A program made the position numbers and the translations under genes. 59,628 nucleotides of DNA, taken from assembly GCA_964558295.1 (NCBI GenBank), contig CAZLDQ010000004.1:1-59628 (forward strand), given 5' to 3'. Below the pieces are notes generated by a model. The model was not told where the DNA came from and did not search any database. It saw only the letters and a program-made list of their open reading frames with translations. The stretch comes from JBDKTH01 sp964558295 (GTDB taxonomy: Bacteria > Planctomycetota > Planctomycetia > Pirellulales > Thermoguttaceae). Positions within the stretch are counted from its first letter, which is position 1. Each line of letters opens with the position of its first letter. Positions 45,958 to 54,550 of this stretch are shown here, one piece after another.

Positions 45958-46548
45958 CGGGCGTAATGAAGTGAAGGATTCGAGACAGGACCATGGGACA
46001 GGCGTAAGGCGGTAATGATAGCCGGGGATGGGAGATCCGTAAAGCGGCCGGGGGCTTGCGGAAACGGAGCGGTCTATCCGGCGTTTACTCCAAGACGCAT
46101 CGGTTTTCACCCGAAGTGGAGTTGTGGGAAACCACAATGCTTTCAATACTGTCAATACAGGATCTAGTAGGCAAGAATTTTCTTGACCCCAAAATATAGG
46201 ATTTCCTTGCAAACCCGAAAGGCGAGCTTTACACTCCGGGAGACTTGCATTCCAACTCCTGGGCGACACACCACATAAGGAGTTGTGAGACCAACGATAC
46301 GGATATCGCCCCGGGTCATCCTGGCTCCCTGACACAGGAGCCGGCACCAGGACCTGTGGGCTGGACGTCAAGGACTGACGCACCGGACAGGCTTCCTGCA
46401 AGCGCGCTCGCGCTGTTGCCTCTGGTTAACCCGTCTTTTCCCTCTTGCCAGCCCACCGTTCCGTGTGGGGATGCCTTTCCGCGGTCTCGATGGAGTTTCG
46501 ATGATTAGGGAACGAACACAGGAAGTGTCTATACCGAAGGAGTGCAAG
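45958..46548. other. 591-base divergent intergenic region and long leader
   Basis: No coding frame is convincing. It contains a promoter at 46207-46235 pointing right and a leader of about 300 bases before the GATase-like gene. A stem-loop, CTGGCTCC paired with GGAGCCGG, lies near 46320-46345. No known riboswitch consensus was recognised. Confidence 0.5.
46207..46235 (+). promoter_or_regulatory. sigma70-type promoter of the GATase-like/AnmK-like genes
   Basis: TTGCAA (46207-46212) is 17 bp from TACACT (46230-46235). Transcription would begin near 46242, leaving an unusually long leader before the start codon at 46549. Confidence 0.42.
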
Positions 46549-47295
46549 ATGAATGTGAAGCCGTTGATCGGGTTGAACGCGGATTACCGTTCGGCGAGGA
46601 AGGACTCGCCCGCGTTCAGTTATCTTTGTGCCGGCTACTACGACTCGTTGGTCAAAGCTGGTGCGATTCCCTTGATCCTCCCGCCCCTGGCCGAGGAAAA
46701 GGACCTGAACCGCGTGCTCGACCTGTTGGACGGTGTGGTGCTGGTTGGCGGAGCCGACCTTGACCCTCGTCGTGACGGCTTCATGGTGCATCCTTCGGTG
46801 CGTATGCTTGACTCGCGACGTGAAGATTTTGACCGGATGCTGATGCGTTTGGTGGCCGACCGCCGCTTGCCCGTGATGGGGGTGGGGGTCGGGATGCAGT
46901 TGCTGAACGTTTCCCAGGGCGGGAACCTGTTCTTGCATCTGCCCGAAGATTTGCCCAAAGCCCTGCCCCATAGCGACCCGATGGACCCGGCTCATCGCCA
47001 CGCCCTGGTGGTTGAACCGGGCTCGCTGATGGAACGGGTCTACGGGGAAGGGGAAATCCGCGTCAACAGCATGCACCACATGGCGATCGACGAAGTGGCC
47101 CCGGGCTTCGTGGTCACGGCTCGCTGTCCAGACGGTGTGGTGGAGGCGATTGAAAGCGTGCGCGACGATTGGTTCGCCTTTGGCACCCAATTCCATCCCG
47201 AAGCCGACTCGGCTTCGGCCCTGGACCTGCGGATCTTTGAGGAATTCCTGGCCGGCGTGACCGGGACCGTCTGCGAAATGCGGATGGTCGCCTGA
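46549..47295 (+). CDS. class I GATase-like (PuuD family) protein lacking the nucleophile Cys
   Basis: About 248 aa. It resembles gamma-glutamyl-GABA hydrolase (PuuD): GVVLVGGADLDPRR, PVMGVGVGMQLLN and FGTQFHPEAD, the last holding the catalytic His. The nucleophile elbow normally reads G-[IV]-C-R-G-x-Q; here it reads G-V-G-V-G-M-Q (residues 111-117), so the Cys is Gly113 and the Arg is Val114. Hydrolysis by the standard mechanism is therefore not expected. The start is supported by AAGGAG seven bases upstream. It lies 29 bases before the AnmK-like gene, probably the same transcript. It may be a binding or regulatory protein. Confidence 0.82.
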   Translation: MNVKPLIGLNADYRSARKDSPAFSYLCAGYYDSLVKAGAIPLILPPLAEEKDLNRVLDLLDGVVLVGGADLDPRRDGFMVHPSVRMLDSRREDFDRMLMRLVADRRLPVMGVGVGMQLLNVSQGGNLFLHLPEDLPKALPHSDPMDPAHRHALVVEPGSLMERVYGEGEIRVNSMHHMAIDEVAPGFVVTARCPDGVVEAIESVRDDWFAFGTQFHPEADSASALDLRIFEEFLAGVTGTVCEMRMVA

Positions 47296-47324
47296 TTCCT
47301 CCTGGAGCATACGAGCGAGCAGTC

Positions 47325-48611
47325 ATGCTGAAGCGTTTTCGGACGGATGGCCCCCAAGTCCGCAATAGCCATCGCTGGGCAGTCGGAATTTCTGTCTCTT
47401 CCGACTGCCGTCGGCTGGGGGCGGCCTTGGTTCGTGCCACCGGCCATGGACTCCAGCTCCAAGCGGAACTCGTTCGAGCCCTGGCCTACCCCATCCCCTC
47501 GGAAACTGCCGTACTGTTCGACTCCTTGGATTGTGGAGGCCCGGCCGCAACCGATTCGGCTGCGCCGGGCCGTATTACTGCTCTGCGAGCCCAACTAGCC
47601 CATCTGGAAGCCATTCTGATTGGCGATCTGCTGGCCGAGGCCGGTCTGGCGCCAGTTCATGTTCTGGCCGTGGGCGTTCACGATCCGGGCCTATGGAACT
47701 GTGGTCAGGTTGCCCCAGGTTACCTGGGACTCTGCGATGCGGCCCGATTAGCGGAGCTGACCGGGCTGAACGTTATCGACAGTTTCCCTGCTCGGGATGT
47801 GGCGGCCGGAGGTATCGGTGGTCCGATCACCGCCTTGGCCGAGTGGCTCGTGCTCCGAGATGCCCACCGCCCCCGCTTGCTGATCGATCTGGGCCCTACC
47901 TTGCGTATGGCCTATCTCCCCGTCAACAACGGGAGTGTCGCTCCAGGCCGGCTTCTGGCTTTCGATGTTGGCCCAGGAATGCGGCTGCTCGATCTGTTGG
48001 CCCAACGACTGACGGCCGGCGAACACCGTTTCGACTCCGGTGGCCGATTGGCCGTCCAAGGGGTGCAACTCCCTGAGTTGATTGAACACTGGCTGAATGA
48101 TCCGTACTTCCGAACCCCGCTGCCGCGTTGGCTGCCGCGCGGCGTTCGTCCTGAACGGTTCCTGGCCGACGCGATGCAACTGGCGGTCGAGCATGGGTGG
48201 TCCGTTCGCGATTTGCTCTGTACGGCTACCCATTTCCTAGCGGAACTCCTCGCTCGAACCATCACCCAACGCCTGCCGGAAGACCTTCGTTTCGACGAAA
48301 TCGTGCTGACTGGCGGCGGGCAGCAAAACGGCATGTTGTTGCGGGAGATCGGGATTCGTTTGCCGGGGGTTCCCTTGAAACGCATCGCCGAATTTGGGGC
48401 GGCAGGAGAGCTGCTCGGCCCAGCCGGCGTGGCGGTCTTGGCGTTTTTGCACATGGACCAAGTCCCGGGTAACCCACCGACCGTCACAGGTACCGAGACG
48501 TCTCGCGTCCTGGGGCGTCTGACCCCGGGTTCTCCCCAGAGCTGGCAGCGGATGCTCGAAGCCCTCCATAGTGGTCGTCCCGCCGTACAGCCGTTGCGAA
48601 GCGCACTCTGA
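47325..48611 (+). CDS. anhydro-N-acetylmuramic acid kinase-like protein, diverged
   Basis: 428 aa, AnmK family by overall layout: ARDVAAGGIGGPITALAE (catalytic-Asp region), FDVGPGMRLLD, FDSGGRLAVQG, DPYFRTPLPR, and LTGGGQQNGMLLREI near the end. AnmK phosphorylates anhydro-MurNAc during murein recycling. Two nucleotide-binding motifs look altered: the N-terminal GTSxDG-type loop reads SVSSDCRRLG, and the NIGGIAN-type motif reads DLGPTLRMA. The Asp region is kept. It could be a true but divergent kinase or a non-catalytic relative. It follows the GATase-like gene at 29 bases. Confidence 0.7.
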   Translation: MLKRFRTDGPQVRNSHRWAVGISVSSDCRRLGAALVRATGHGLQLQAELVRALAYPIPSETAVLFDSLDCGGPAATDSAAPGRITALRAQLAHLEAILIGDLLAEAGLAPVHVLAVGVHDPGLWNCGQVAPGYLGLCDAARLAELTGLNVIDSFPARDVAAGGIGGPITALAEWLVLRDAHRPRLLIDLGPTLRMAYLPVNNGSVAPGRLLAFDVGPGMRLLDLLAQRLTAGEHRFDSGGRLAVQGVQLPELIEHWLNDPYFRTPLPRWLPRGVRPERFLADAMQLAVEHGWSVRDLLCTATHFLAELLARTITQRLPEDLRFDEIVLTGGGQQNGMLLREIGIRLPGVPLKRIAEFGAAGELLGPAGVAVLAFLHMDQVPGNPPTVTGTETSRVLGRLTPGSPQSWQRMLEALHSGRPAVQPLRSAL

Positions 48612-48886
48612 ATTGCCTTTTCAACCATCTCGTCAAGTGCTGCCGAAGACAGAGGCAAGCGAGTGTGGGCAAATTGCTCCTCCGTTTTCTCGCAAGGCGT
48701 GCCGAACTCACCCACGCTGAATGGCCAGTCTGCATCTTCTACCACCCACGGAATGAGGGGTAAACGCGACGCTTTAGGACGAAGCGGAAAAGAGAGATAA
48801 ATTGGGGAGTTTAGGTTGCGGTTGCCGATAAGTAAAATCGCTCGGACAAAAGTCTGGCGGACGCACCCCGTACGCGGAGCACCCTG

Positions 48887-49513
48887 ATGAATGCAGCAGC
48901 CCCCCAATATTTACTATTTTCCGAATCGAGTAAAGATTCTGAACCGGGCCACTGGCGGTTCGTCCTGCGATCGATGGATGGCACCGCTCGGTTGGTGGCC
49001 GATGATGTCGAACCGGATGTCCGAGGCGAGCGTTTGGAACTGCTGACAATCGTTCGCGGTCTCGAAGCGCTCGACCAACCCTCGCAAGTGACAATCGTCA
49101 CCCCAAGCGTCTATGTGCGTAAGGGGATCGAATATGGGATTGCTGAGTGGCGGGAGAACGGCTGGCGGTGGGAATTTTATGGCGAAATGGTACCGGTCAA
49201 AGACAACGACCTGTGGCAGCGGCTAGACCATGCCATGCAGTATCACCGGCTCAAATGCCGTACGCTACGGATTGACAAGCCACACGCCTCAGCCCGACCG
49301 AAGGGCCGGAGGCGGCCATGTTCGAAGGAGTCGCCCAAAGAGACTCTGGTGCAAGAGTCTCGGAGGGGCTCTGACGACCTCTCAAAGCGGTGGCAGGGCC
49401 TGCTGGCGACTTGGCGTAGGGTTGTGCGGGAAACGCGGCGACAGGGACGCGAGTATTTGAATCGTGTCCAGTCTGGGGTTGCCCCAGCCTTCGGATTGAT
49501 TCGACTTTTTTGA
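48887..49513 (+). CDS. RNase HI-like protein missing catalytic acidic residues
   Basis: 208 aa. The RNase HI fold is recognised from GHWRFVL, RLELLTIVRGLEAL (Glu51 retained), PSVYVRKGIEYGIAEW, NGWRWEF and NDLWQRLDHAM. The first catalytic Asp position is Phe11 (LLFSESS in place of the TDG motif), the Asp of TDSxYV is Pro73 (TPSVYV), and the late Asp region is absent, replaced by a basic Arg/Lys/Ser-rich tail (~140-208). Metal-dependent RNA cleavage is therefore unlikely; a nucleic-acid-binding role is more plausible. The same fold with mutated active sites is known in other families. It is upstream of glgB on the same strand. Confidence 0.75.
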   Translation: MNAAAPQYLLFSESSKDSEPGHWRFVLRSMDGTARLVADDVEPDVRGERLELLTIVRGLEALDQPSQVTIVTPSVYVRKGIEYGIAEWRENGWRWEFYGEMVPVKDNDLWQRLDHAMQYHRLKCRTLRIDKPHASARPKGRRRPCSKESPKETLVQESRRGSDDLSKRWQGLLATWRRVVRETRRQGREYLNRVQSGVAPAFGLIRLF

Positions 49514-49613
49514 TTAGTAAGAATAAAGAGCATCGATGGACCTGACGGAGTTGGCCACCTCCGAGGACGGAGGTGTTCGCCGTCGCCAAGGGTGCTCGCA
49601 AGGAGGTTTGTAC

Positions 49614-51827
49614 GTGCGTACGACGGTGGAATTGGAAAATATCGGACGACTGATTGAGGGACGACACGAGAATCCGTTTGAATTGCTGGGCCCCCATGAG
49701 GTAAACGAATCCGGCCGTCGGGTCTTGGCCGTGCGGGCATATCTGCCGCATTCGAATCAGGCGTGGGTCGTTGATTCGGCCCACGAGGAGTCAGCTCGGC
49801 CGATGCGTCGGATTCACCCGGCTGGCCTGTATGAGGCGATTTGCCCCTTGCCAAACGGTGACGGGGCGACCTGTTATAAGATTCGGATGACTGATCCGGA
49901 CGGGAAAAAGGTGACCATGCACGATCCCTATGCATTTCCCCACTTGTTGAGCGACTATGATCGCCACCTCCTGAATGAGGGTCGGCACTGGCATTCCTAC
50001 GATAAGCTGGGTGCCCAGCTGCGTACCGTCAATGGGGTCGATGGCGTGAATTTCGCCGTGTGGGCCCCCAACGCTACGAGCGTCAGCGTCGTCGGCGATT
50101 TCAATGCGTGGGACGGCCGCCGTCATCCGATGCGCAAGCACATCCCCAGTGGATTCTGGGAACTGTTCATCCCAGGTATTGGGGAAGGGACCTATTACAA
50201 ATTCCAGATCCGCCACCACGATCAGGTGTTCGAGAAGTCTGATCCGTATGGGTTTGCTGCCGAGGTGCCACCGCGTACGGCCTCGCAAGTAGTCGATCTG
50301 AACCGCTATCGCTGGCATGACAGTGAGTGGATGAGTCGGCGCGCGGAGATCAACTGGCTGGAACAGCCGATTTCGATTTATGAAGTCCACTTGGGCAGCT
50401 GGCGACGTCCGGGAGACGATCCCAATCGCTGGTTGAGCTATCGTGAGCTGGCTCATCAGTTGGTCGACTACGTCAAAGAGATGGGCTATACGCACATCGA
50501 GCTACTGCCGATCTCGGAACATCCATTGTCGGCCAGTTGGGGGTATCAGGTGGTGGGCTATTATGCGGCCACTTCGCGCTATGGTACGCCCCACGATTTC
50601 ATGTATTTTATGGACCTTTGTCACCAGAACGGGATCGGGGTGATTCTCGACTGGGTACCGGCCCACTTCCCCCGCGATGGCCATGGTCTGCGACGGTTTG
50701 ACGGCTCGGCTCTTTATGAGCACGAAGACCCACGTAAGGGCGAGCACCGCGACTGGGGGACGTTGATCTGCAACTACGGGCGTCACGAGGTTCGGAACTT
50801 CCTCATTTCCAACGCTCTGTTCTGGATGGACAAGTACCACGTCGACGGGATCCGCGTCGATGCGGTGGCCTCGATGCTCTATCTCGATTACAGTCGGAAG
50901 GAAGGCGAGTGGATTCCTAACCAGTTCGGCGGGCGAGAGAACCTCGAAGCCATTGCCTTTCTCAAAGAGCTTAATGAGCAGTGCCACCTCCAGTATCCTG
51001 GCATCTTAACGGTTGCCGAGGAATCGACAGCATGGCCGAGTGTTTCTCGCCCCACTTACCTGGGCGGTTTAGGCTTCAGCCTGAAATGGAACATGGGCTG
51101 GATGAATGACACGCTCAAGTATATGCGTCATGACCCGATTCACCGCAAATACCACCACAACGAACTGACGTTCAGCCTAATCTACGCCTTCCATGAGAAC
51201 TTCACATTGCCTCTGTCGCACGATGAAGTGGTTCACGGGAAGGGCTCGATTCTCGACAAGATGCCGGGGGATCTCTGGCAGCGGTTTGCCAATGTGCGAC
51301 TGTTGTATGCCTATATGTGGACCCATCCGGGTAAAAAGCTCCTCTTCATGGGATCGGAAATCGCTCAGTGGAACGAGTGGAATTTCGATACCAGCCTCCA
51401 GTGGCACCTGTTGCAGTGGGACAGCCATCGCGGCGTACAGAAATTGGTAGCCGATTTGAACCAACTTTGTCGTCGCGAGAAGGCCCTACACGAACTCGAC
51501 TTTGACGGTCGTGGTTTCGAGTGGATCGATTGCCACAATTGGGAGAACAGCGTGCTGAGCTATCTCCGTCGCGCCAAGGATCCGAACGACTACCTGGTGA
51601 TTGCCAACAACTTCACGCCGGTTCCCCGGCTGGAGTATCAGTTGGGGGTCCCAGAGTGCTGCTGGTTTGAGGAGATCTTTAACAGCGACTCCCAATTCTA
51701 CGGCGGCAGTAATCTAGGCAACGGCGCGGGGCGCATGGCCGAGGACAAGTCGTGCCACGGTCGGCCGGCTTCGCTTACACTCTGTCTTCCCCCGTTGGCT
51801 ACTGTGATCCTCAAGCCGCGACGATAG
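49614..51827 (+). CDS. glgB: 1,4-alpha-glucan branching enzyme
   Basis: About 737 aa (E. coli GlgB is 728). It adds alpha-1,6 branches to glycogen. An N-terminal domain and a CBM48 module (GVNFAVWAPNATSVSVVGDF) precede the GH13 barrel. The nucleophile Asp416 (GIRVDAVASM), acid Glu469 (VAEEST) and LPLSHDEVVHGKGS are present. The GTG at 49614 has AAGGAGG seven bases upstream; an in-frame ATG at 49536 would add 26 residues of low family similarity. Convergent with the foldase gene, with a strong hairpin between them. No other glycogen gene is adjacent. Confidence 0.93.
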   Translation: MRTTVELENIGRLIEGRHENPFELLGPHEVNESGRRVLAVRAYLPHSNQAWVVDSAHEESARPMRRIHPAGLYEAICPLPNGDGATCYKIRMTDPDGKKVTMHDPYAFPHLLSDYDRHLLNEGRHWHSYDKLGAQLRTVNGVDGVNFAVWAPNATSVSVVGDFNAWDGRRHPMRKHIPSGFWELFIPGIGEGTYYKFQIRHHDQVFEKSDPYGFAAEVPPRTASQVVDLNRYRWHDSEWMSRRAEINWLEQPISIYEVHLGSWRRPGDDPNRWLSYRELAHQLVDYVKEMGYTHIELLPISEHPLSASWGYQVVGYYAATSRYGTPHDFMYFMDLCHQNGIGVILDWVPAHFPRDGHGLRRFDGSALYEHEDPRKGEHRDWGTLICNYGRHEVRNFLISNALFWMDKYHVDGIRVDAVASMLYLDYSRKEGEWIPNQFGGRENLEAIAFLKELNEQCHLQYPGILTVAEESTAWPSVSRPTYLGGLGFSLKWNMGWMNDTLKYMRHDPIHRKYHHNELTFSLIYAFHENFTLPLSHDEVVHGKGSILDKMPGDLWQRFANVRLLYAYMWTHPGKKLLFMGSEIAQWNEWNFDTSLQWHLLQWDSHRGVQKLVADLNQLCRREKALHELDFDGRGFEWIDCHNWENSVLSYLRRAKDPNDYLVIANNFTPVPRLEYQLGVPECCWFEEIFNSDSQFYGGSNLGNGAGRMAEDKSCHGRPASLTLCLPPLATVILKPRR

Positions 51828-51873
51828 CGGGAGCCGCGAGAGAAGCGGGGATTTTACGACCAGGCGATGACAA

Positions 51874-51900
51874 AAGCCCCGGCCGAATCGGCCGGGGCTT
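51874..51900. terminator. intrinsic terminator between glgB and the foldase gene
   Basis: AAGCCCCGGCCG pairs with CGGCCGGGGCTT as a GC-rich stem of about 12 bp with a very short loop. On the minus strand it is followed by TTTTG, suiting termination of the foldase gene; on the plus strand it may also end glgB. Confidence 0.8.
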
Positions 51901-51956
51901 CGTGTTCCTCTGCGGCAGAAAAGGACGCCGAGTTCAGGCGTTCATGAGCAGGCCGG

Positions 51957-54230
51957 CTAATTTATCCGGCGACGATCCTGTTCGGGGGTACGCTTCCATT
52001 CGAAGTTGACCGCTTTCTTCAAACCGTCCCGCCAAGCCTGGGCGATGGCTCGCTGGTCCTGTTCGGCTACCCGGACATAGCGGCTGAAATCCTCGGTCAG
52101 GAAGGCCTGCCAAACGGCGGGCGTGACGTCTATAACGCGGACGACATACGCCACCGTCTTCGGCTGATTCAGGGCTACGCCGACTTGGCCCTTTTCCAGA
52201 TTGAACACCTGTCGCATGAAGTCGTTGCCAGGCATATCGACGATTTCAATTTCCTTGCCAGCTTTCTCGTCCTTCTTGCCGGCAGCGGTGATCTTGCTGA
52301 TCTGCGGCGGCGTTTGGGCCCACCAAGCGGGGAAGGCACCGTAGGTCATCCAACTAAAAGGCTCGGATTCTTGTACGGTGATCTTTGGTTGGTCAGCGAA
52401 GAGGTCTTTGAGCGATTTGTCGGTTTTGCGGGCCGCTTCGGCTAGCTGCTTGGCCTTGTCCTCGGCCAGCTTCCGGGCTTGCACCATTTTCCAGGCCCGC
52501 AAGACTCGCTCGCGAACTCCTGGTTCTTTGAACTCCGGGATCCGCTCAGCAACCTGATCGGTCTTCCAGAACAGGAAGTAGTTGCCCTCGATATCCTGTG
52601 AGATCTCGGGACGGAACTTCGGCAGGGTCTCAAAGGCATACTGAAGGAACGGTGTATTCTGGCCGAGAAACGACTGGCCAATATCCAACGCGTTGACCTC
52701 CAGTGGCGAGTTCAACGGCGTAGTGTAGAAACCCAAGCCGTTTTCTTTGGCCAACTTCGTGAAGTCGGGCTTCTCTGGAGCCTTGAGCGAGTTCTTCTTG
52801 GCCTTATCCTCGCTGCGGACCTCATAAAGCGTCAGGTCATCATGGTACTGTGCCATCCGGTCCTGAATCCGGTTGAGGGTTTCACGGATCTTGATGTCGG
52901 CCAAGGTGTTTCGGATTCGTGCCTTAACCTTCTCCAGTGGGAGATACTTAGGCTGTTCGGTGACGGGTTTGGATTCGGTCTCTTTCTCGGCCTTTTTTTC
53001 CGCTTCCGGAGTGTTGGGCTCTGGCTTGGTTTCCTTGGTTTTGGGGGCTTGGGCAGGGGCGACCGGCTGGGGGGCGTCCTTCGTCTCGGCTGCCGTTTGC
53101 TTGTCCTTGGGTTTATCCTCCTTCGTAGCTTCCTTGTTTTCCTCGGGCTGATAGGCAACCAGCCGGAACGGCGAGGTCCCCTTCACCGACGAAGTCTTGT
53201 CCTTGGCGGGTGTCTTGGGCTCTTCCTTCTTCTCCGTCTTTTCCGCAGGCTTGGCGTCGGTTGTCGTCGGCTTCTCACCCCTAGGTGGCTCAGGCTTAGC
53301 TTCGGGCGTCTTCTTCGTTTCTTGGGTTTCTTCCTTGGCCGCTGGTGCTTCTTTCTTTACCTCCGGCAAGGTTTCCTGGACGAACTCCGTATCCTTGTGC
53401 TCTTCGTAGTATTTTTCGATCTCTGCATCGGAAACGGCCACGGCATCCACATTGGCCTTGAAGTATTCCAAGGCGATTTTCTGCGGTTCGTGGAAGCCAG
53501 GCTCCGGGGAAGTCGGATCAAAGTACTGCTTCTTGTGTTGATCGAAGAACGCCTGCAAGGTGGTGTCATCGGGATCCGGGATCTGAGCGATGAAGTCCGC
53601 CACGGGCAAGGCCGCTACTTCGATTCGTGCCTTCTTGTTCAGTCGCTGGTAGTAGTCCCATCGTTGGGCTGGAGTGGCTCCCCTGAGACTAATTCCGAAC
53701 ATCTGCTGAAGACGTAGGGCGAGCAACTCTTGTCGCAGGATACGGAATAGATCGTTATCCGAGATATGCCGGTATTTCATCACCTGGATAAAGGTTTCCC
53801 GGCTGATCTTCTGTTGGCTGGTCAGGTCGCTGAGGAACTGGTTGATCTCCTTGTCGCTGATCATGATCCCGAGCTCTTCGGCTCGTTTGGCCAGCAGCCA
53901 AGTTTCGACAACTTCCTCTTCCCCGCCGGAGCCAAGGGCGCGGGCCACAGCCATCAGACCGCGAGCGTCCCCCCCGGCTTCCATCGCCGATTGTGCTAAA
54001 TGTTCAAAGAAGCCTTTGAGGGTTAGGCGATCGGTAATCAACATCCGCAGTTTCATCTCGTGAAGGTTTCCGTACCGAGTGGTGGAGACCACCACCGGAT
54101 CCTTTCCTCGTGAACTGCTCATGGAGTCCATCCAGATGGGCAGGATCACAAAAGAGATCATTGCCGCAAGGGCAAGAAATGCTAGCCAAACCTTCTGGTG
54201 TTTTCGAAATTTGCGAAATGGGTTAGCCAT
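51957..54230 (-). CDS. PpiD/SurA-like peptidylprolyl isomerase-type foldase
   Basis: 757 aa. An N-terminal membrane anchor (~13-33, WLAFLALAAMISFVILPIW) precedes a SurA/PpiD-like chaperone region (LAKRAEELGIMISDKEINQFL). Residues ~290-440 form a highly charged Lys/Glu/Pro/Thr-rich low-complexity insert. The remaining part is helical and ends with a parvulin-adjacent region (LFADQPKITVQES...). A canonical parvulin active-site domain is not obvious to me, so isomerase activity is uncertain. Such proteins fold outer-membrane or secreted proteins in the periplasm. It ends at the terminator 51874-51900. Divergent from topA. Confidence 0.8.
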   Translation of the reverse strand: MANPFRKFRKHQKVWLAFLALAAMISFVILPIWMDSMSSSRGKDPVVVSTTRYGNLHEMKLRMLITDRLTLKGFFEHLAQSAMEAGGDARGLMAVARALGSGGEEEVVETWLLAKRAEELGIMISDKEINQFLSDLTSQQKISRETFIQVMKYRHISDNDLFRILRQELLALRLQQMFGISLRGATPAQRWDYYQRLNKKARIEVAALPVADFIAQIPDPDDTTLQAFFDQHKKQYFDPTSPEPGFHEPQKIALEYFKANVDAVAVSDAEIEKYYEEHKDTEFVQETLPEVKKEAPAAKEETQETKKTPEAKPEPPRGEKPTTTDAKPAEKTEKKEEPKTPAKDKTSSVKGTSPFRLVAYQPEENKEATKEDKPKDKQTAAETKDAPQPVAPAQAPKTKETKPEPNTPEAEKKAEKETESKPVTEQPKYLPLEKVKARIRNTLADIKIRETLNRIQDRMAQYHDDLTLYEVRSEDKAKKNSLKAPEKPDFTKLAKENGLGFYTTPLNSPLEVNALDIGQSFLGQNTPFLQYAFETLPKFRPEISQDIEGNYFLFWKTDQVAERIPEFKEPGVRERVLRAWKMVQARKLAEDKAKQLAEAARKTDKSLKDLFADQPKITVQESEPFSWMTYGAFPAWWAQTPPQISKITAAGKKDEKAGKEIEIVDMPGNDFMRQVFNLEKGQVGVALNQPKTVAYVVRVIDVTPAVWQAFLTEDFSRYVRVAEQDQRAIAQAWRDGLKKAVNFEWKRTPEQDRRRIN

Positions 54231-54550
54231 GCTTTATCCTGCTAAAGATGGGGTCGCTTGTGACGAAATTCCACTTGACAAGCGTTGCCGGGAGGCATAA
54301 ATGAGTGACGCACCCTTCCTAGGGCCAGAAACTGGCAATTCTAAAGCGAATTGACGTAAATGCAATCCCAAAAAGGGGTCTGGTTGTATGGAGGATGCGG
54401 AAACCAACCATTTCGCAGCTCGCCGATAATAGCCCTAGGGTGGTACTGGCTATGCTTCTCCCACAACGGGCTCAGCAAAGCGGGTCAAACAGCCGATCTG
54501 TACCGATGAAGTTACCTAAAGGTCACAACTTACCAAGCTGACGACACCAA
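54231..54550. other. 320-base divergent intergenic region, no gene seen
   Basis: Spacer between the foldase gene (-) and topA (+). I see no RNA gene and no strong promoter match; it must hold the control regions of both genes. Confidence 0.5.

Noticed and set aside
44356..45966. 536-residue plus-strand open frame
   Set aside because: It lies largely antisense to the KAS III-like gene, whose Cys-His-Asn triad is clear, and shows no domain of its own.
47912..48907. minus-strand open frame of 331 residues spanning the end of the AnmK-like gene
   Set aside because: Mostly antisense to AnmK-like coding sequence; a short stretch past 48612 looks protein-like but has no family match.
52842..53717. 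Leu/Phe/Gly/Val-rich plus-strand frame that looks like a membrane protein
   Set aside because: It is the antisense of the Lys/Glu/Pro-rich insert of the foldase gene; the hydrophobic bias is an artefact of that composition.
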